Assembly (NCBI RefSeq): GCF_047237965.1
Contig: NZ_JBDFLX010000001.1
Span: 558,001 to 622,000 of the forward strand
DNA from: Noviherbaspirillum_A sp047237965
GTDB taxonomy: Bacteria; Pseudomonadota; Gammaproteobacteria; Burkholderiales; Burkholderiaceae_D
Direction: 5' to 3'
DNA: 64,000 nucleotides
The position numbers and the translations under genes were made by a program. Positions 35,089-43,145 of this stretch are shown piece after piece. The notes beneath the pieces were generated by a model, which had not been told where the DNA came from, did not search any database, and saw only the letters and a list, made by a program, of their open reading frames with translations. How positions within the stretch are numbered: position 1 is the stretch's first letter; every line of letters starts with the position of its first letter.

Positions 35089-35898
35089 ATGGGCTTGACC
35101 GATCCAGTGAGCAAGGAAGCGCCCGCCGGCGACCAGGTGTTTCGCCGGATGCGTATTGCGCCCGCCTACAAGGCGGTCTCCGCGGAGATCGAGCGCATCA
35201 TCCTTTCCGGTGCGCTGGAACCTGGCGCGCCGCTGCCCACCGAGCAGGAACTGGCGCAGCAGTTCGGGGTGAACCGCTCCACGCTGCGCGAGGCGATCCG
35301 GCAGGTGGAGCAGGAAGGGCTGGTCGAGCGGCGCGAGGGCCGGCGGCTGTTCGTTGCCCTGCCGGGCCTGACGGATTTTGCGCCACGCGCCATGCGCGCG
35401 CTGGTGCTTCAACAGGCAACATTTCATGAACTGTGGCAGGTGGCCGTGGTGCTGGAGCCGCTGGCGGCGCAGCTTGCGGCAAGCGCGGCGCGCGATGATG
35501 ACCTGCAGGCGCTGGCGGCGAACCTGGCGCGGATGGACGCGCTGGCGCAGCAGGCGGCAGCAGACAATGCCGGGGCCGAGGCGCAGCGGCAGGCGGCCCT
35601 GATCGAACTCGATGTGCAGTTTCATGCGCTGGTGGCGCGTGCCGGGCGCAACCGTGCGCTGATGCTGGCGCGCGAGCCGGTCAGCCTGCTCTACAACGCC
35701 ACGCTGTCCCGGATGCAGGAGCAGTTGCCGCAGATGCATGCGCGCAACCTGGCGGCGCACCGGCATATTCTTGACGCCCTGCGACGGCACGATGCCGAGC
35801 GGGCGGAGCACTGGATGCGTAAGCATATTGTCGATTTCCAGCGTGGCTTCGTGCTGGCACAACTGGACATGCATGTGCCGGTGTCGATGGCCGAATAA
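35089..35898 (+). CDS. FadR-subfamily GntR transcriptional regulator
   Basis: A 269-residue regulator. The winged-helix domain (about 25-90) contains GALEPGAPLPTEQELAQQFG and VNRSTLREAIRQVEQEGLVE. The FCD ligand-binding domain (105-250) has the metal/carboxylate-binding His pattern (ELDVQFHALVARAGRN; HRHILDAL; WMRKHI). Located directly upstream of the liv-type operon on the same strand, it is the likely ligand-responsive repressor of that transporter. AGGAAAG precedes ATG 35089. Confidence 0.88.
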   Translation: MGLTDPVSKEAPAGDQVFRRMRIAPAYKAVSAEIERIILSGALEPGAPLPTEQELAQQFGVNRSTLREAIRQVEQEGLVERREGRRLFVALPGLTDFAPRAMRALVLQQATFHELWQVAVVLEPLAAQLAASAARDDDLQALAANLARMDALAQQAAADNAGAEAQRQAALIELDVQFHALVARAGRNRALMLAREPVSLLYNATLSRMQEQLPQMHARNLAAHRHILDALRRHDAERAEHWMRKHIVDFQRGFVLAQLDMHVPVSMAE

Positions 35899-35918
35899 AA
35901 CCCGAGACGGAGGAGACC

Positions 35919-37259
35919 ATGAAAAAAAGCAAAAGCAGTCAGCAGGCAGGCGCGGCGATAAGGCCACGCCATGGATGGCGCACGGGCGCGGCGGTGGCGG
36001 TCGCCACCGCGCTGGCGGCGATGGCGCCGGCCCATGCGCAGGAAGTGTTTCGCATCGGCGTGGTCAGCTTCCTGTCGGGCCAGGCGGCGGAAAGCTTCGG
36101 CGTGCCGGCGGTCAATGGCGGCAAGGTGCTGATCGACGCCTTCAACAAGGGCGAGGCGCCGGCGCCGTATAACAAGGTCGGCTTCGGCGGCATGAAGATC
36201 GAGGCGGTGTATGTCGACGAGAACGGCGGCGCCACCAAGCAGGTGCAGGAACTGCGCAACCTGTACGACCGCGAGAAGGTCGATGCGGTGGTGGGCTATG
36301 TCGGCTCCGGCGACTGCCTGGCGGTGGCGCCGGTGGCCGAGGAAATGAAGCGCTTCCTGATCCTCTACGACTGCGGCACGCCGCGCATCTTCGAGGAAAA
36401 CAAGTACAACTACGTGTTCCGTACCGCCTCCCACGGCACCATGGACAACGTGGCGCTGGCGCGCTACCTGAAGCAGCACAACGTGAAGGTGGGCACGATG
36501 AACCTGATCAACCAGGACTATGCCTGGGGCCAGGACTCGCGCAAGGACTTCGTGCTGTCGATGGAAAAGCTCTATCCCGATGCCAAGGTGCAGTCCGACC
36601 TGCTGCCCAAGTTCGGCTCCGGCCAGTACGGCACCGAGATCTCGCAGTTGATGAGCAAGCCGGCCGACCTGGTGCATTCCAGCTTCTGGGGCGGCGACCT
36701 GCAGAGCTTCATCCTGCAGTCCGGACCGCGCGGCCTGTTCAAGAAGTCGCAGGGCGTGCTGTCGGCGGCCGACCATGTGCTGCAGGGCCTGGGCGACAAG
36801 ATGCCGGATGGCGTGATCCTCGGCGCGCGCGGCGCCTACGGCCTGATGGCGCCGAAATCGGATCTCAACGACTGGTGGTGGAAGGTTTACCAGAAGGCCT
36901 ACAACGTCTATCCGGTGCAGGCGCCGTACCGCATGGCCCAGGCGCTGATGGGCCTGAAGCTGGCGGCCGAGAAGGCGATGGCGGCCAATGGCGGCAAGAA
37001 GCCCACGCCGGAGCAGCTGGCCGAGGCGCTCAAGGGATCGGAATGGGCCTCGCCGGGCGGACGCATCCGCATGGTGCTGGGCGACGGCCATCAGGCGATC
37101 CAGGAAACCGCGATCGGCCGCACCAAGTATGACGCTGCGAAGAAGATGGTCACGCTGCAGGACATCCAGCGCTTCCCGGCCGAATGCGTCAATCCGCCGG
37201 CCAACATGAAGTCGGAAGACTGGATCAAGGCCAACTTCCCCGGCGCCAAGTGCGACTAG
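35919..37259 (+). CDS. Branched-chain amino-acid-type ABC transporter substrate-binding protein
   Basis: A 446-residue periplasmic type I binding protein; the signal peptide is long and basic (cleavage near PAHAQEVFR, about residue 40). The Peripla_BP_6 pattern is clear: FRIGVVSFLSGQAAESFGVP; VDENGGATKQVQELRNLYDR; VDAVVGYVGSGDCLAVAPVA. Family members bind amino acids, amides or aromatic acids; the ligand is unknown. The neighbouring acyl-CoA ligase suggests a carboxylic acid. GGAGGAG precedes the ATG. The TAG stop lies inside the left end of a palindromic repeat (37256-37327), which then acts as a hairpin before livH. Confidence 0.9.
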   Translation: MKKSKSSQQAGAAIRPRHGWRTGAAVAVATALAAMAPAHAQEVFRIGVVSFLSGQAAESFGVPAVNGGKVLIDAFNKGEAPAPYNKVGFGGMKIEAVYVDENGGATKQVQELRNLYDREKVDAVVGYVGSGDCLAVAPVAEEMKRFLILYDCGTPRIFEENKYNYVFRTASHGTMDNVALARYLKQHNVKVGTMNLINQDYAWGQDSRKDFVLSMEKLYPDAKVQSDLLPKFGSGQYGTEISQLMSKPADLVHSSFWGGDLQSFILQSGPRGLFKKSQGVLSAADHVLQGLGDKMPDGVILGARGAYGLMAPKSDLNDWWWKVYQKAYNVYPVQAPYRMAQALMGLKLAAEKAMAANGGKKPTPEQLAEALKGSEWASPGGRIRMVLGDGHQAIQETAIGRTKYDAAKKMVTLQDIQRFPAECVNPPANMKSEDWIKANFPGAKCD

Positions 37260-37327
37260 GAGCCTGCGCGGCAGCAGGCGGCGTAGCGCGTTGCAGCCGC
37301 CGAACGTTCTGCCGCGCCGGCTCCTAG
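37256..37327. repeat. Palindromic repeat of the CTAGGAGCCTGCGCGGCAG family
   Basis: A 72-base element with inverted ends CTAGGAGCCTGCGCGGCAGC (37256) and its mirror ending GCGCCGGCTCCTAG (37327), and an inner pair GGCGGC/GCCGCC. It includes the stop codon of the binding-protein gene and separates it from the permease genes. As a strong hairpin it may stabilise or terminate the upstream transcript, giving more binding protein than permease. Related to the ends of the element at 31750-31937. Confidence 0.7.
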
Positions 37328-37416
37328 GGCAAGCCGGTTGACCACGGCCGCCGGCGCCTGCAGGCAAGCCTGCAGCAGGCCGGCGGCCATGCTCCATCCT
37401 TCCAAGGAGGCCAAGC

Positions 37417-38313
37417 ATGAATCAGTTGATCACCATCCTGATCGACGGCATTACCTACGCATCGTGGCTGTTCATCGTTGCGCTGGGCCTGACGCTGGTA
37501 TTCGGCGTATTGAAGATATTGAACATCGCGCATGGCAGCTTCTATGCGGTCGGCGCCTATGCCGCCGCCAGCTTCGTTTCCTGGTTCGGCGCGATGCAGT
37601 TCGCGCCTTCCTGGTCGCTGGTGGCGATGCTGCTGGCCGCGGTGGCGGTGGCGGCGCTGGTGGCGCCGCTGTGCGAGCGCAGCCTGCTGAGGCCCTTCTA
37701 CGGCCGCGACGAAGTGCTGCTGGTGCTCGTCACCTATGCGCTGTTCCTGATCCTGGAAGACGTCACCAAGCTGATCTGGGGCGTCAATCCCTATTACGTG
37801 ACCGACCCCTATGCGCTGTTCGGCAATGTCGACATCGGCGAGCAGTCCTATGTCGGCTATGACTTCATGCTGGTGGCGGTGGCCGTGGTGGTCGGCGTGG
37901 CGGTCTGGTGGGGCCTGAACCGCACCCGCCAGGGCAAGCTGGTGCTGGCCGTGATCCACAGCGAGGAAGTGGCTTCCAGCATGGGCGTGAACGTGTCGCG
38001 CGTCTACATGCTGGCCTTCGGCGTGGGCATCTTCCTGGCCGCGCTGGGCGGCGCATTGACCGCGCCGATGATCTCGGTGCAGCCGGGCGTGAGCGTGGGC
38101 GTGATCATCGTCTCGTTCGCGGTGGTCATCATCGGCGGACTGGGCAGCATACCGGGCGCGGCGATCGGCGCGCTCATCGTCGGGCTGGCGCGCTCGCTGG
38201 CGGTGCATACCGCGCCGGTGGCGGAGCTGTTCTCGGTCTACATCGTGATGGCGGTGGTGCTGATGTTCAGGCCGGAAGGCCTGTTCCAGCGCATACAGGC
38301 AAGGAAGATCTGA
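37417..38313 (+). CDS. Branched-chain amino-acid-type ABC permease, LivH family
   Basis: A 298-residue inner-membrane permease with about eight helices. Typical LivH sequence: DGITYASWLFIVALGLTLVF, then GVLKILNIAHGSFYAVGAYA, and the cytoplasmic coupling region SEEVASSMGVNVSRVYMLAF with GGLGSIPGAAIGALIVGLA. AAGGAGG is placed ideally before ATG 37417. One base separates its stop from the livM-type gene. Confidence 0.93.
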   Translation: MNQLITILIDGITYASWLFIVALGLTLVFGVLKILNIAHGSFYAVGAYAAASFVSWFGAMQFAPSWSLVAMLLAAVAVAALVAPLCERSLLRPFYGRDEVLLVLVTYALFLILEDVTKLIWGVNPYYVTDPYALFGNVDIGEQSYVGYDFMLVAVAVVVGVAVWWGLNRTRQGKLVLAVIHSEEVASSMGVNVSRVYMLAFGVGIFLAALGGALTAPMISVQPGVSVGVIIVSFAVVIIGGLGSIPGAAIGALIVGLARSLAVHTAPVAELFSVYIVMAVVLMFRPEGLFQRIQARKI

Positions 38314-38314
38314 C

Positions 38315-39325
38315 ATGCAAGCGACTTCTGCAACCCTCGACAAGCCCGCGCTGGCAACGCGCCATGGCGCCGGCCGGCCGCGCACGCTGCTGGCCGGCCT
38401 GGTGCTGATTGCCCTGCTGATCGGCGCCGGCGCGCTGCTGCCCAAGTGGCTGACCTTCCTGCTGACCATGGCCGCCTCGCATGGCCTGGTGTCGCTGGGC
38501 ATCGTGGTGCTGATGCGCTGCGGCGTGGTGTCGTTCGGGCAGGGCATGGTGTTCGCCCTCGGCGGCTATACCGCGGCGCTGCTGTTCAACCGGCTCGGCA
38601 TGACCGACGCGCTGGGCATGGCGCTGGCCGGCGGCCTGGTGGCGGCGCTGGCGGCGCTGCTGGTGGCGCGCCTGATTGCCGGCTACCGCGGCATCTTCTT
38701 CGCAATGCTGACGCTGGCACTGTCCATGGTGCTGTACGGCGTGCTGGTCAAGACCGATGCGGTGGGCGGCTCCGACGGCTTCAACATGGGACGCGCCACG
38801 CTGCTGGGCCAGGCCCTGCCGGACGCCAGCGTGGGTTACCTGCTGTACGCCGTGACCATCGGCCTGTCCGGCGTGCTGGCGCTCGCGGCGCGCGTCTACT
38901 TCGACAGCACCCGCGGCCTGGTGTCGCTGGCGGTGCGCGAGAACGAGCTGCGGGTGGAATACCTGGGCGGCTCGGTGCGCCAGGCCGTGGCCGCCAACTT
39001 CGTGATCGCCGCTTTCCTCGGCGGCGTCGGCGGCGCGCTGACGGTGATGTCGCTGGGCCATATCGACCCCAACTTCAGCTACTGGACCAGTTCCGGCGAA
39101 TTCGTGTTCGTCGCCATCCTGGCCGGCTACCACAGCGTGCTGGCGGTGTTCATCGCCTCCACGCTGCTGGAAATCGTGCGCTCGTTTTCCAGCCTGTATT
39201 TCCCCAATACCTGGCAACTGGCGCTGGGCATCTTCCTGCTGCTGGCGATCCGCTTCCTGCCCGGGGGCATCGGCTCGCTCTGGGCCGGCGGCAAGATCAA
39301 GACCGGCGGCGGAGGCCGGCCATGA
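38315..39325 (+). CDS. Branched-chain amino-acid-type ABC permease, LivM family
   Basis: A 336-residue permease with about nine helices, the second of the pair. RCGVVSFGQGMVFALGGYTA and the coupling loop VRENELRVEYLGGSVRQAVA are LivM patterns. The stop overlaps the start of the ATPase gene by four bases. The N-terminal 30 residues are hydrophilic. Together with LivH it forms the channel used by the binding protein encoded upstream. Confidence 0.93.
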   Translation: MQATSATLDKPALATRHGAGRPRTLLAGLVLIALLIGAGALLPKWLTFLLTMAASHGLVSLGIVVLMRCGVVSFGQGMVFALGGYTAALLFNRLGMTDALGMALAGGLVAALAALLVARLIAGYRGIFFAMLTLALSMVLYGVLVKTDAVGGSDGFNMGRATLLGQALPDASVGYLLYAVTIGLSGVLALAARVYFDSTRGLVSLAVRENELRVEYLGGSVRQAVAANFVIAAFLGGVGGALTVMSLGHIDPNFSYWTSSGEFVFVAILAGYHSVLAVFIASTLLEIVRSFSSLYFPNTWQLALGIFLLLAIRFLPGGIGSLWAGGKIKTGGGGRP

Positions 39326-40092
39326 GCGCGCTTCCCGATACCCGCAACGCGCCGGTGCTGCAGGCGGCCGGCCTGCAGAAGCGCTTCGGCTCGGTGGTGG
39401 CCGCCAGCGACATGTCGCTGGAAGTGGGGCATGGCGAGCGGGTCAGCCTGATCGGCAGCAATGGCGCCGGCAAGACCACCTTCGTCAACATGATCACCGG
39501 CTATATCCGGCCCGATGCCGGCAGCATTGCGCTGGATGGCCGCGCCATCACCGGCATGACGCCGCGCGCCATCACCCACCTGGGCGTGGCGCGCTCGTTC
39601 CAGATACCGCAGCTCTGCGCCGGCCTGACCGTGCTGGACAACATGCTGGTGGCCACCGCCTGCCATGGCCGTAGCCTGTCCTTCCTGAGGCCGGCGCACC
39701 GGGCCGATGCGATCGAGCGCGCCGAGGCGCTGCTGAAACGCTTCGGCCTGGCCGCGCAGTCCGGACGGCGGGTGTCGGAATTGCCCGGCGGCGTGCGCAA
39801 GCTGCTCGATATCGCAATGGCCCTGACCGAGCAGCCGCGCCTGCTGCTGCTGGACGAACCGACCAGCGGCGTCAGCGTGGAAGAAAAGTTTCCGATGATG
39901 GACACCGTGATGCAGGCGCTGGAGGAAGAGGCGATGACGGTGCTGTTCGTGGAGCACGACATGGACATCGTGGAGCGCTATGCGAGCCGCGTTGTGGCCT
40001 TCTACAGCGGCCGCATCATCGCCGACGCGGCGCCGGCCGATGCGCTGGCCAATGAAGAGGTGCGGCGCTATGTCACCGGCACCTTGCGCTAG
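39322..40092 (+). CDS. Branched-chain amino-acid-type ABC ATPase, LivG family
   Basis: A 256-residue ATPase. Walker A is GSNGAGKTT, Walker B LLLLDEPTSGV and the H-loop VEHDMD. The C-loop reads LPGGVRK where most relatives have LSGGQ or LSYGQ, so the signature Ser is replaced by Pro. ABC dimers carry two signature sites; the LivF partner keeps LSGGQ, so one fully canonical site remains. Operon position between livM and livF types. Confidence 0.92.
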   Translation: MSALPDTRNAPVLQAAGLQKRFGSVVAASDMSLEVGHGERVSLIGSNGAGKTTFVNMITGYIRPDAGSIALDGRAITGMTPRAITHLGVARSFQIPQLCAGLTVLDNMLVATACHGRSLSFLRPAHRADAIERAEALLKRFGLAAQSGRRVSELPGGVRKLLDIAMALTEQPRLLLLDEPTSGVSVEEKFPMMDTVMQALEEEAMTVLFVEHDMDIVERYASRVVAFYSGRIIADAAPADALANEEVRRYVTGTLR

Positions 40093-40104
40093 GAGGAAGT
40101 GAAA

Positions 40105-40758
40105 ATGCTGCAGATCAAGGCAATCAATGTCGCCATCGAAGCCGTGGAAATCCTGCGCGGCTTTTCGATCGATGTGCCGGCCGGCCAGATGGTGGGCCTG
40201 ATCGGCCGCAACGGCGCCGGCAAGACCTCGCTGATGCGCTCCATCATGGGCCATCTGCCGCTGCGCGGCGGCAGCATGACGCTCGACGGCCGCGACCTGG
40301 CCGGCATGCCGCGTCACCTGCGCGCCGGCCTGGGCATAGGCTACATGCCCGAGGACCGCGGCCTGGTGCCGGAGCTGACGGTGGAGGAAAACATCCTGGT
40401 GCCGGTGTGGGCTTCCAAAGCCCTGAAGGAGGCGGAACGCCTGGAGTTCGTCTACAGCGTGCTGCCCGAGATGAAGGAGATGCGCGAGCGGCGCGCGCTG
40501 CTGCTTTCCGGCGGCCAGCAGAAGCTGGTGGCGTTGGGCAGGGCGCTGGCGGTCGGCACCCGCTTGCTTTTGCTGGACGAACCCTTCGAAGGCGTGGCGC
40601 CGGCACTGTCGCAGCGGCTGTCCGAAGTCATCGGCAGCCTGCGCGGCAGCCAGTTGTCGGTGCTGATCTCGCAGTCGGACCTGAATCATTCGAGCTCGCT
40701 GCTGGATGCGGAGGTGGTGATCGAGCGCGGCGCCAACGTGGCCAGGGAGGCGGCATGA
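40105..40758 (+). CDS. Branched-chain amino-acid-type ABC ATPase, LivF family
   Basis: A 217-residue ATPase with Walker A GRNGAGKTS, signature LLLSGGQQKLVALGRAL and Walker B LLLLDEPFEGVAP. The start is taken at ATG 40105, eight bases after AGGAGG; a GTG at 40099 is too close to that site. The stop overlaps the next gene by four bases. It completes a five-gene transporter set of LivJ, H, M, G and F types. Confidence 0.92.
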   Translation: MLQIKAINVAIEAVEILRGFSIDVPAGQMVGLIGRNGAGKTSLMRSIMGHLPLRGGSMTLDGRDLAGMPRHLRAGLGIGYMPEDRGLVPELTVEENILVPVWASKALKEAERLEFVYSVLPEMKEMRERRALLLSGGQQKLVALGRALAVGTRLLLLDEPFEGVAPALSQRLSEVIGSLRGSQLSVLISQSDLNHSSSLLDAEVVIERGANVAREAA

Positions 40759-42383
40759 AAGTACACGATCACTGGGCTGGGTTTAGCGTGCCGCCGATAC
40801 GGCACGAGGCCCATTTCGGCGACCGCATCGTGCGCTGCTTCGCCGACCGGCCGGCATCCTTCCACGCGATGTTCGGGGAAGCGCTGGCCAGCCATGCCGA
40901 CAGGCGGGCGGTGCTGTTCAACGGCGCCAGCCTGAGCTATCGCGAACTTGACCGGGAAGTGGGGCGCATCGCCGCTGGCCTCGCCAGCCATGGCGTGGAA
41001 CGCGGCGAGCGCGTAATGATGTTCATCGGCAACCGGCCCGAGTTCGTGTCGGTGCTGCTGGCGATACAGCGCCTGGGCGCGATCGCTGTGCCGGTGGGCA
41101 TACGCGAGCAGCGGCCCGGACTGGCCTACATGCAAAGGCAGAGCGGCGCGAAGGCTATCGTATTCGACGCCGCGCTGGCGGCGGTCGTGCCTCAGGAGGC
41201 CGAGACGCCCGGCCTGCGCCTGCGCATCTGCGTGGATGACGCGGGCGACGTGGACGACGCCGGTGCGCTGTCGCTGCCTGCGCTCGGCAGCGGCTTCATG
41301 CCGGCCAGCGACGCCGCGCCGGTGCGCGAGGAAGATACCGCGGTGCTGCTCTACACCTCGGGCACCACCGGCAATCCCAAGGGCGCGATGCTGAGTCACA
41401 TGAACATCGTGCATTCGACCATGCATTACCAGGCCTGCTTCGGGCTGGACCACCATGACTGCGCCGGGCTGGCGGTGCCGGCCAGCCATGTCACCGGCCT
41501 GATCGCCGTGATCGCCGCCATGCTGCGCGTGGGCGGCGCGATGCTGATCTTTTCCGCGTTCCAGGCCGAGGAATTCGTCGCCGTCGCGGCGCGGGAGCGC
41601 ATGACCTACACCCTGATGGTGCCGGCGATGTACAACCTGTGCTTGCTGCGCGGCCGCATGGAAGCGCATGACCTGTCGGCCTGGCGCATCGGCGGTTTCG
41701 GCGGCGCGCCGATGCCGCCATCGACAGTGGACGCCATGGCGCGGCAGTTGCCGGGCCTGGCCCTGGTGAACGCCTACGGCGCCACCGAGACCACGTCGCC
41801 CACCACGGCCGTGCCGCCCGGCACCAGCGTTGCCGGCAACGACTCGGTCGGCGTGGCGCTGCCGTGTGCCTCGGTGATCGTGGTCGACGATGACGGCAGG
41901 GAAGTGGCTGCGGGGGTCAGCGGCGAGTTGTGGATAGGCGGCCCGATGGTGGTGCGCGGCTACTGGGACAATCCGGAAGCGACCGCCGCCGGCTTTACCG
42001 CCGGCTACTGGCATTCCGGCGACATCGGCTCTATCGACGAGAACGGCTTCGTGCGCATCTTCGACCGCAAGAAGGACATGTTGAACCGCGGCGGCTACAA
42101 GATCTATTCGGCCGAGGTGGAGAATGTGCTGATGGCGCTGCCCGGCGTGCTGGAGGCGGCGGTGGTGGGCAAGCCCTGCCCGGTGCTGGGCGAGCGGGTG
42201 CATGCCTTCGTCTATGCGCCCGGCGGCGTGACCGATGCCGACGCGGTGCGGGCGCATTGCGCTACCCGCCTGGCGGACTACAAGGTGCCGGAGGAAGTCA
42301 CGGTGATGGATGCGCCCCTGCCGCGCAATGCCAATGGCAAGCTGCTCAAGCGGGAATTGCGGGATAGGGCGGCAAGGGCCTGA
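40755..42383 (+). CDS. AMP-binding acyl-CoA ligase
   Basis: A 542-residue adenylate-forming enzyme that activates a carboxylic acid to its CoA thioester. Motifs in order: YTSGTTGNPKGAM (ATP phosphate loop), NAYGATETTSP, ELWIGGPMVVRGYWDNP, YWHSGDIGSIDENGFVRIFD and the catalytic-lysine region PLPRNANGKLLKREL. It is translationally coupled (ATGA) to the last transporter gene, so the imported substrate is probably its acid substrate. The acid itself cannot be read from the sequence. Confidence 0.92.
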   Translation: MKVHDHWAGFSVPPIRHEAHFGDRIVRCFADRPASFHAMFGEALASHADRRAVLFNGASLSYRELDREVGRIAAGLASHGVERGERVMMFIGNRPEFVSVLLAIQRLGAIAVPVGIREQRPGLAYMQRQSGAKAIVFDAALAAVVPQEAETPGLRLRICVDDAGDVDDAGALSLPALGSGFMPASDAAPVREEDTAVLLYTSGTTGNPKGAMLSHMNIVHSTMHYQACFGLDHHDCAGLAVPASHVTGLIAVIAAMLRVGGAMLIFSAFQAEEFVAVAARERMTYTLMVPAMYNLCLLRGRMEAHDLSAWRIGGFGGAPMPPSTVDAMARQLPGLALVNAYGATETTSPTTAVPPGTSVAGNDSVGVALPCASVIVVDDDGREVAAGVSGELWIGGPMVVRGYWDNPEATAAGFTAGYWHSGDIGSIDENGFVRIFDRKKDMLNRGGYKIYSAEVENVLMALPGVLEAAVVGKPCPVLGERVHAFVYAPGGVTDADAVRAHCATRLADYKVPEEVTVMDAPLPRNANGKLLKRELRDRAARA

Positions 42384-42463
42384 ACCGGATGCTGCCGGGT
42401 TTGGCGATGGCTGGTGCAGCCATCGGTTCGATTGAAGTGCTGCGCGGCTCAGGCCGGTCTGTG

Positions 42464-42739
42464 TTACGCGGACGGGCCGATCGAGTCATCGGCGGCCAGT
42501 TTCTTTACAGCCGGCTTCAGTTGCGCCCATGGAACGCCATGCGGTTCAACGGCGCCGACCGGCAGTTGCTGCAGGCCGGGCGAGAACGGTAGCGTGATCG
42601 CTACGCCAGGCAGCACGCTGCCGCTGAGTTGAAGTTCGCCCGGTTCCACGCCGCCGACGATGCCTGCGAGGTCGGTGTCGGTGATGCCTTGTGCAGCGTG
42701 AGCGATACGGGATGCCGCCTGCTGGAAAATAGTGGTCAT
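42464..42739 (-). CDS. Small protein with a double-glycine-leader-like N-terminus
   Basis: A 91-residue open frame opposite in orientation to its neighbours. Residues 19-30 (ITDTDLAGIVGG) fit the double-glycine leader pattern of secreted bacterial peptides: hydrophobic at -12, T at -11, D at -8, L at -7, I at -4, GG at -2/-1. The remaining 61 residues (from VEPGEL) would be the mature peptide. An AAGAGA lies upstream of the start on the coding strand. No C39-peptidase ABC exporter is nearby. The protein family is not recognised and it may not be expressed. Confidence 0.4.
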   Translation of the reverse strand: MTTIFQQAASRIAHAAQGITDTDLAGIVGGVEPGELQLSGSVLPGVAITLPFSPGLQQLPVGAVEPHGVPWAQLKPAVKKLAADDSIGPSA

Positions 42740-43145
42740 GTGACAGTCTCTTGAAGTGTGTTTTGACGATGCCGCCCCTTGATGAAGACGGGGAAGCGCA
42801 ACCAGGAAGGCCTTGCCGTGTGTACCGTCAGCAAGGCACGCTCCTGCAGGACGTGGTTACCGCGTGCGCCGAAACGGTTCCGGCCGCGGCCGTGGGCAGG
42901 GTTGCATTGGCCGGGCTTTCTGTCCGGCCCGCCATGATTGGCCGCGGCTGCCAGCCAGGAAGGCCGGCGGTGTCCTGCCGGCGCGATCGCGCGCTTCGAA
43001 CGGCGAAACATCCCGGAAGTCTCCTTGCCTTCCAGCGGTACAGCAATAGAACGACCGTGCAAAAAAAGCTGGTCAGCATTGTCCATCCTTCGTATGATGA
43101 CCGCCAATAAGTTCGTTAGAAGAACAGAGACAAAGGACAAGCACG
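42740..43145. other. Intergenic region upstream of the selenoprotein locus
   Basis: A 406-base gap between divergent genes that probably carries the promoter of the thioredoxin-like/selenoprotein/sel genes. The last 90 bases are AT-richer. A small GC hairpin (GGCCGG...CCGGCC, 42909-42929) is present. No open frame here has domain or ribosome-binding-site support. Confidence 0.35.
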
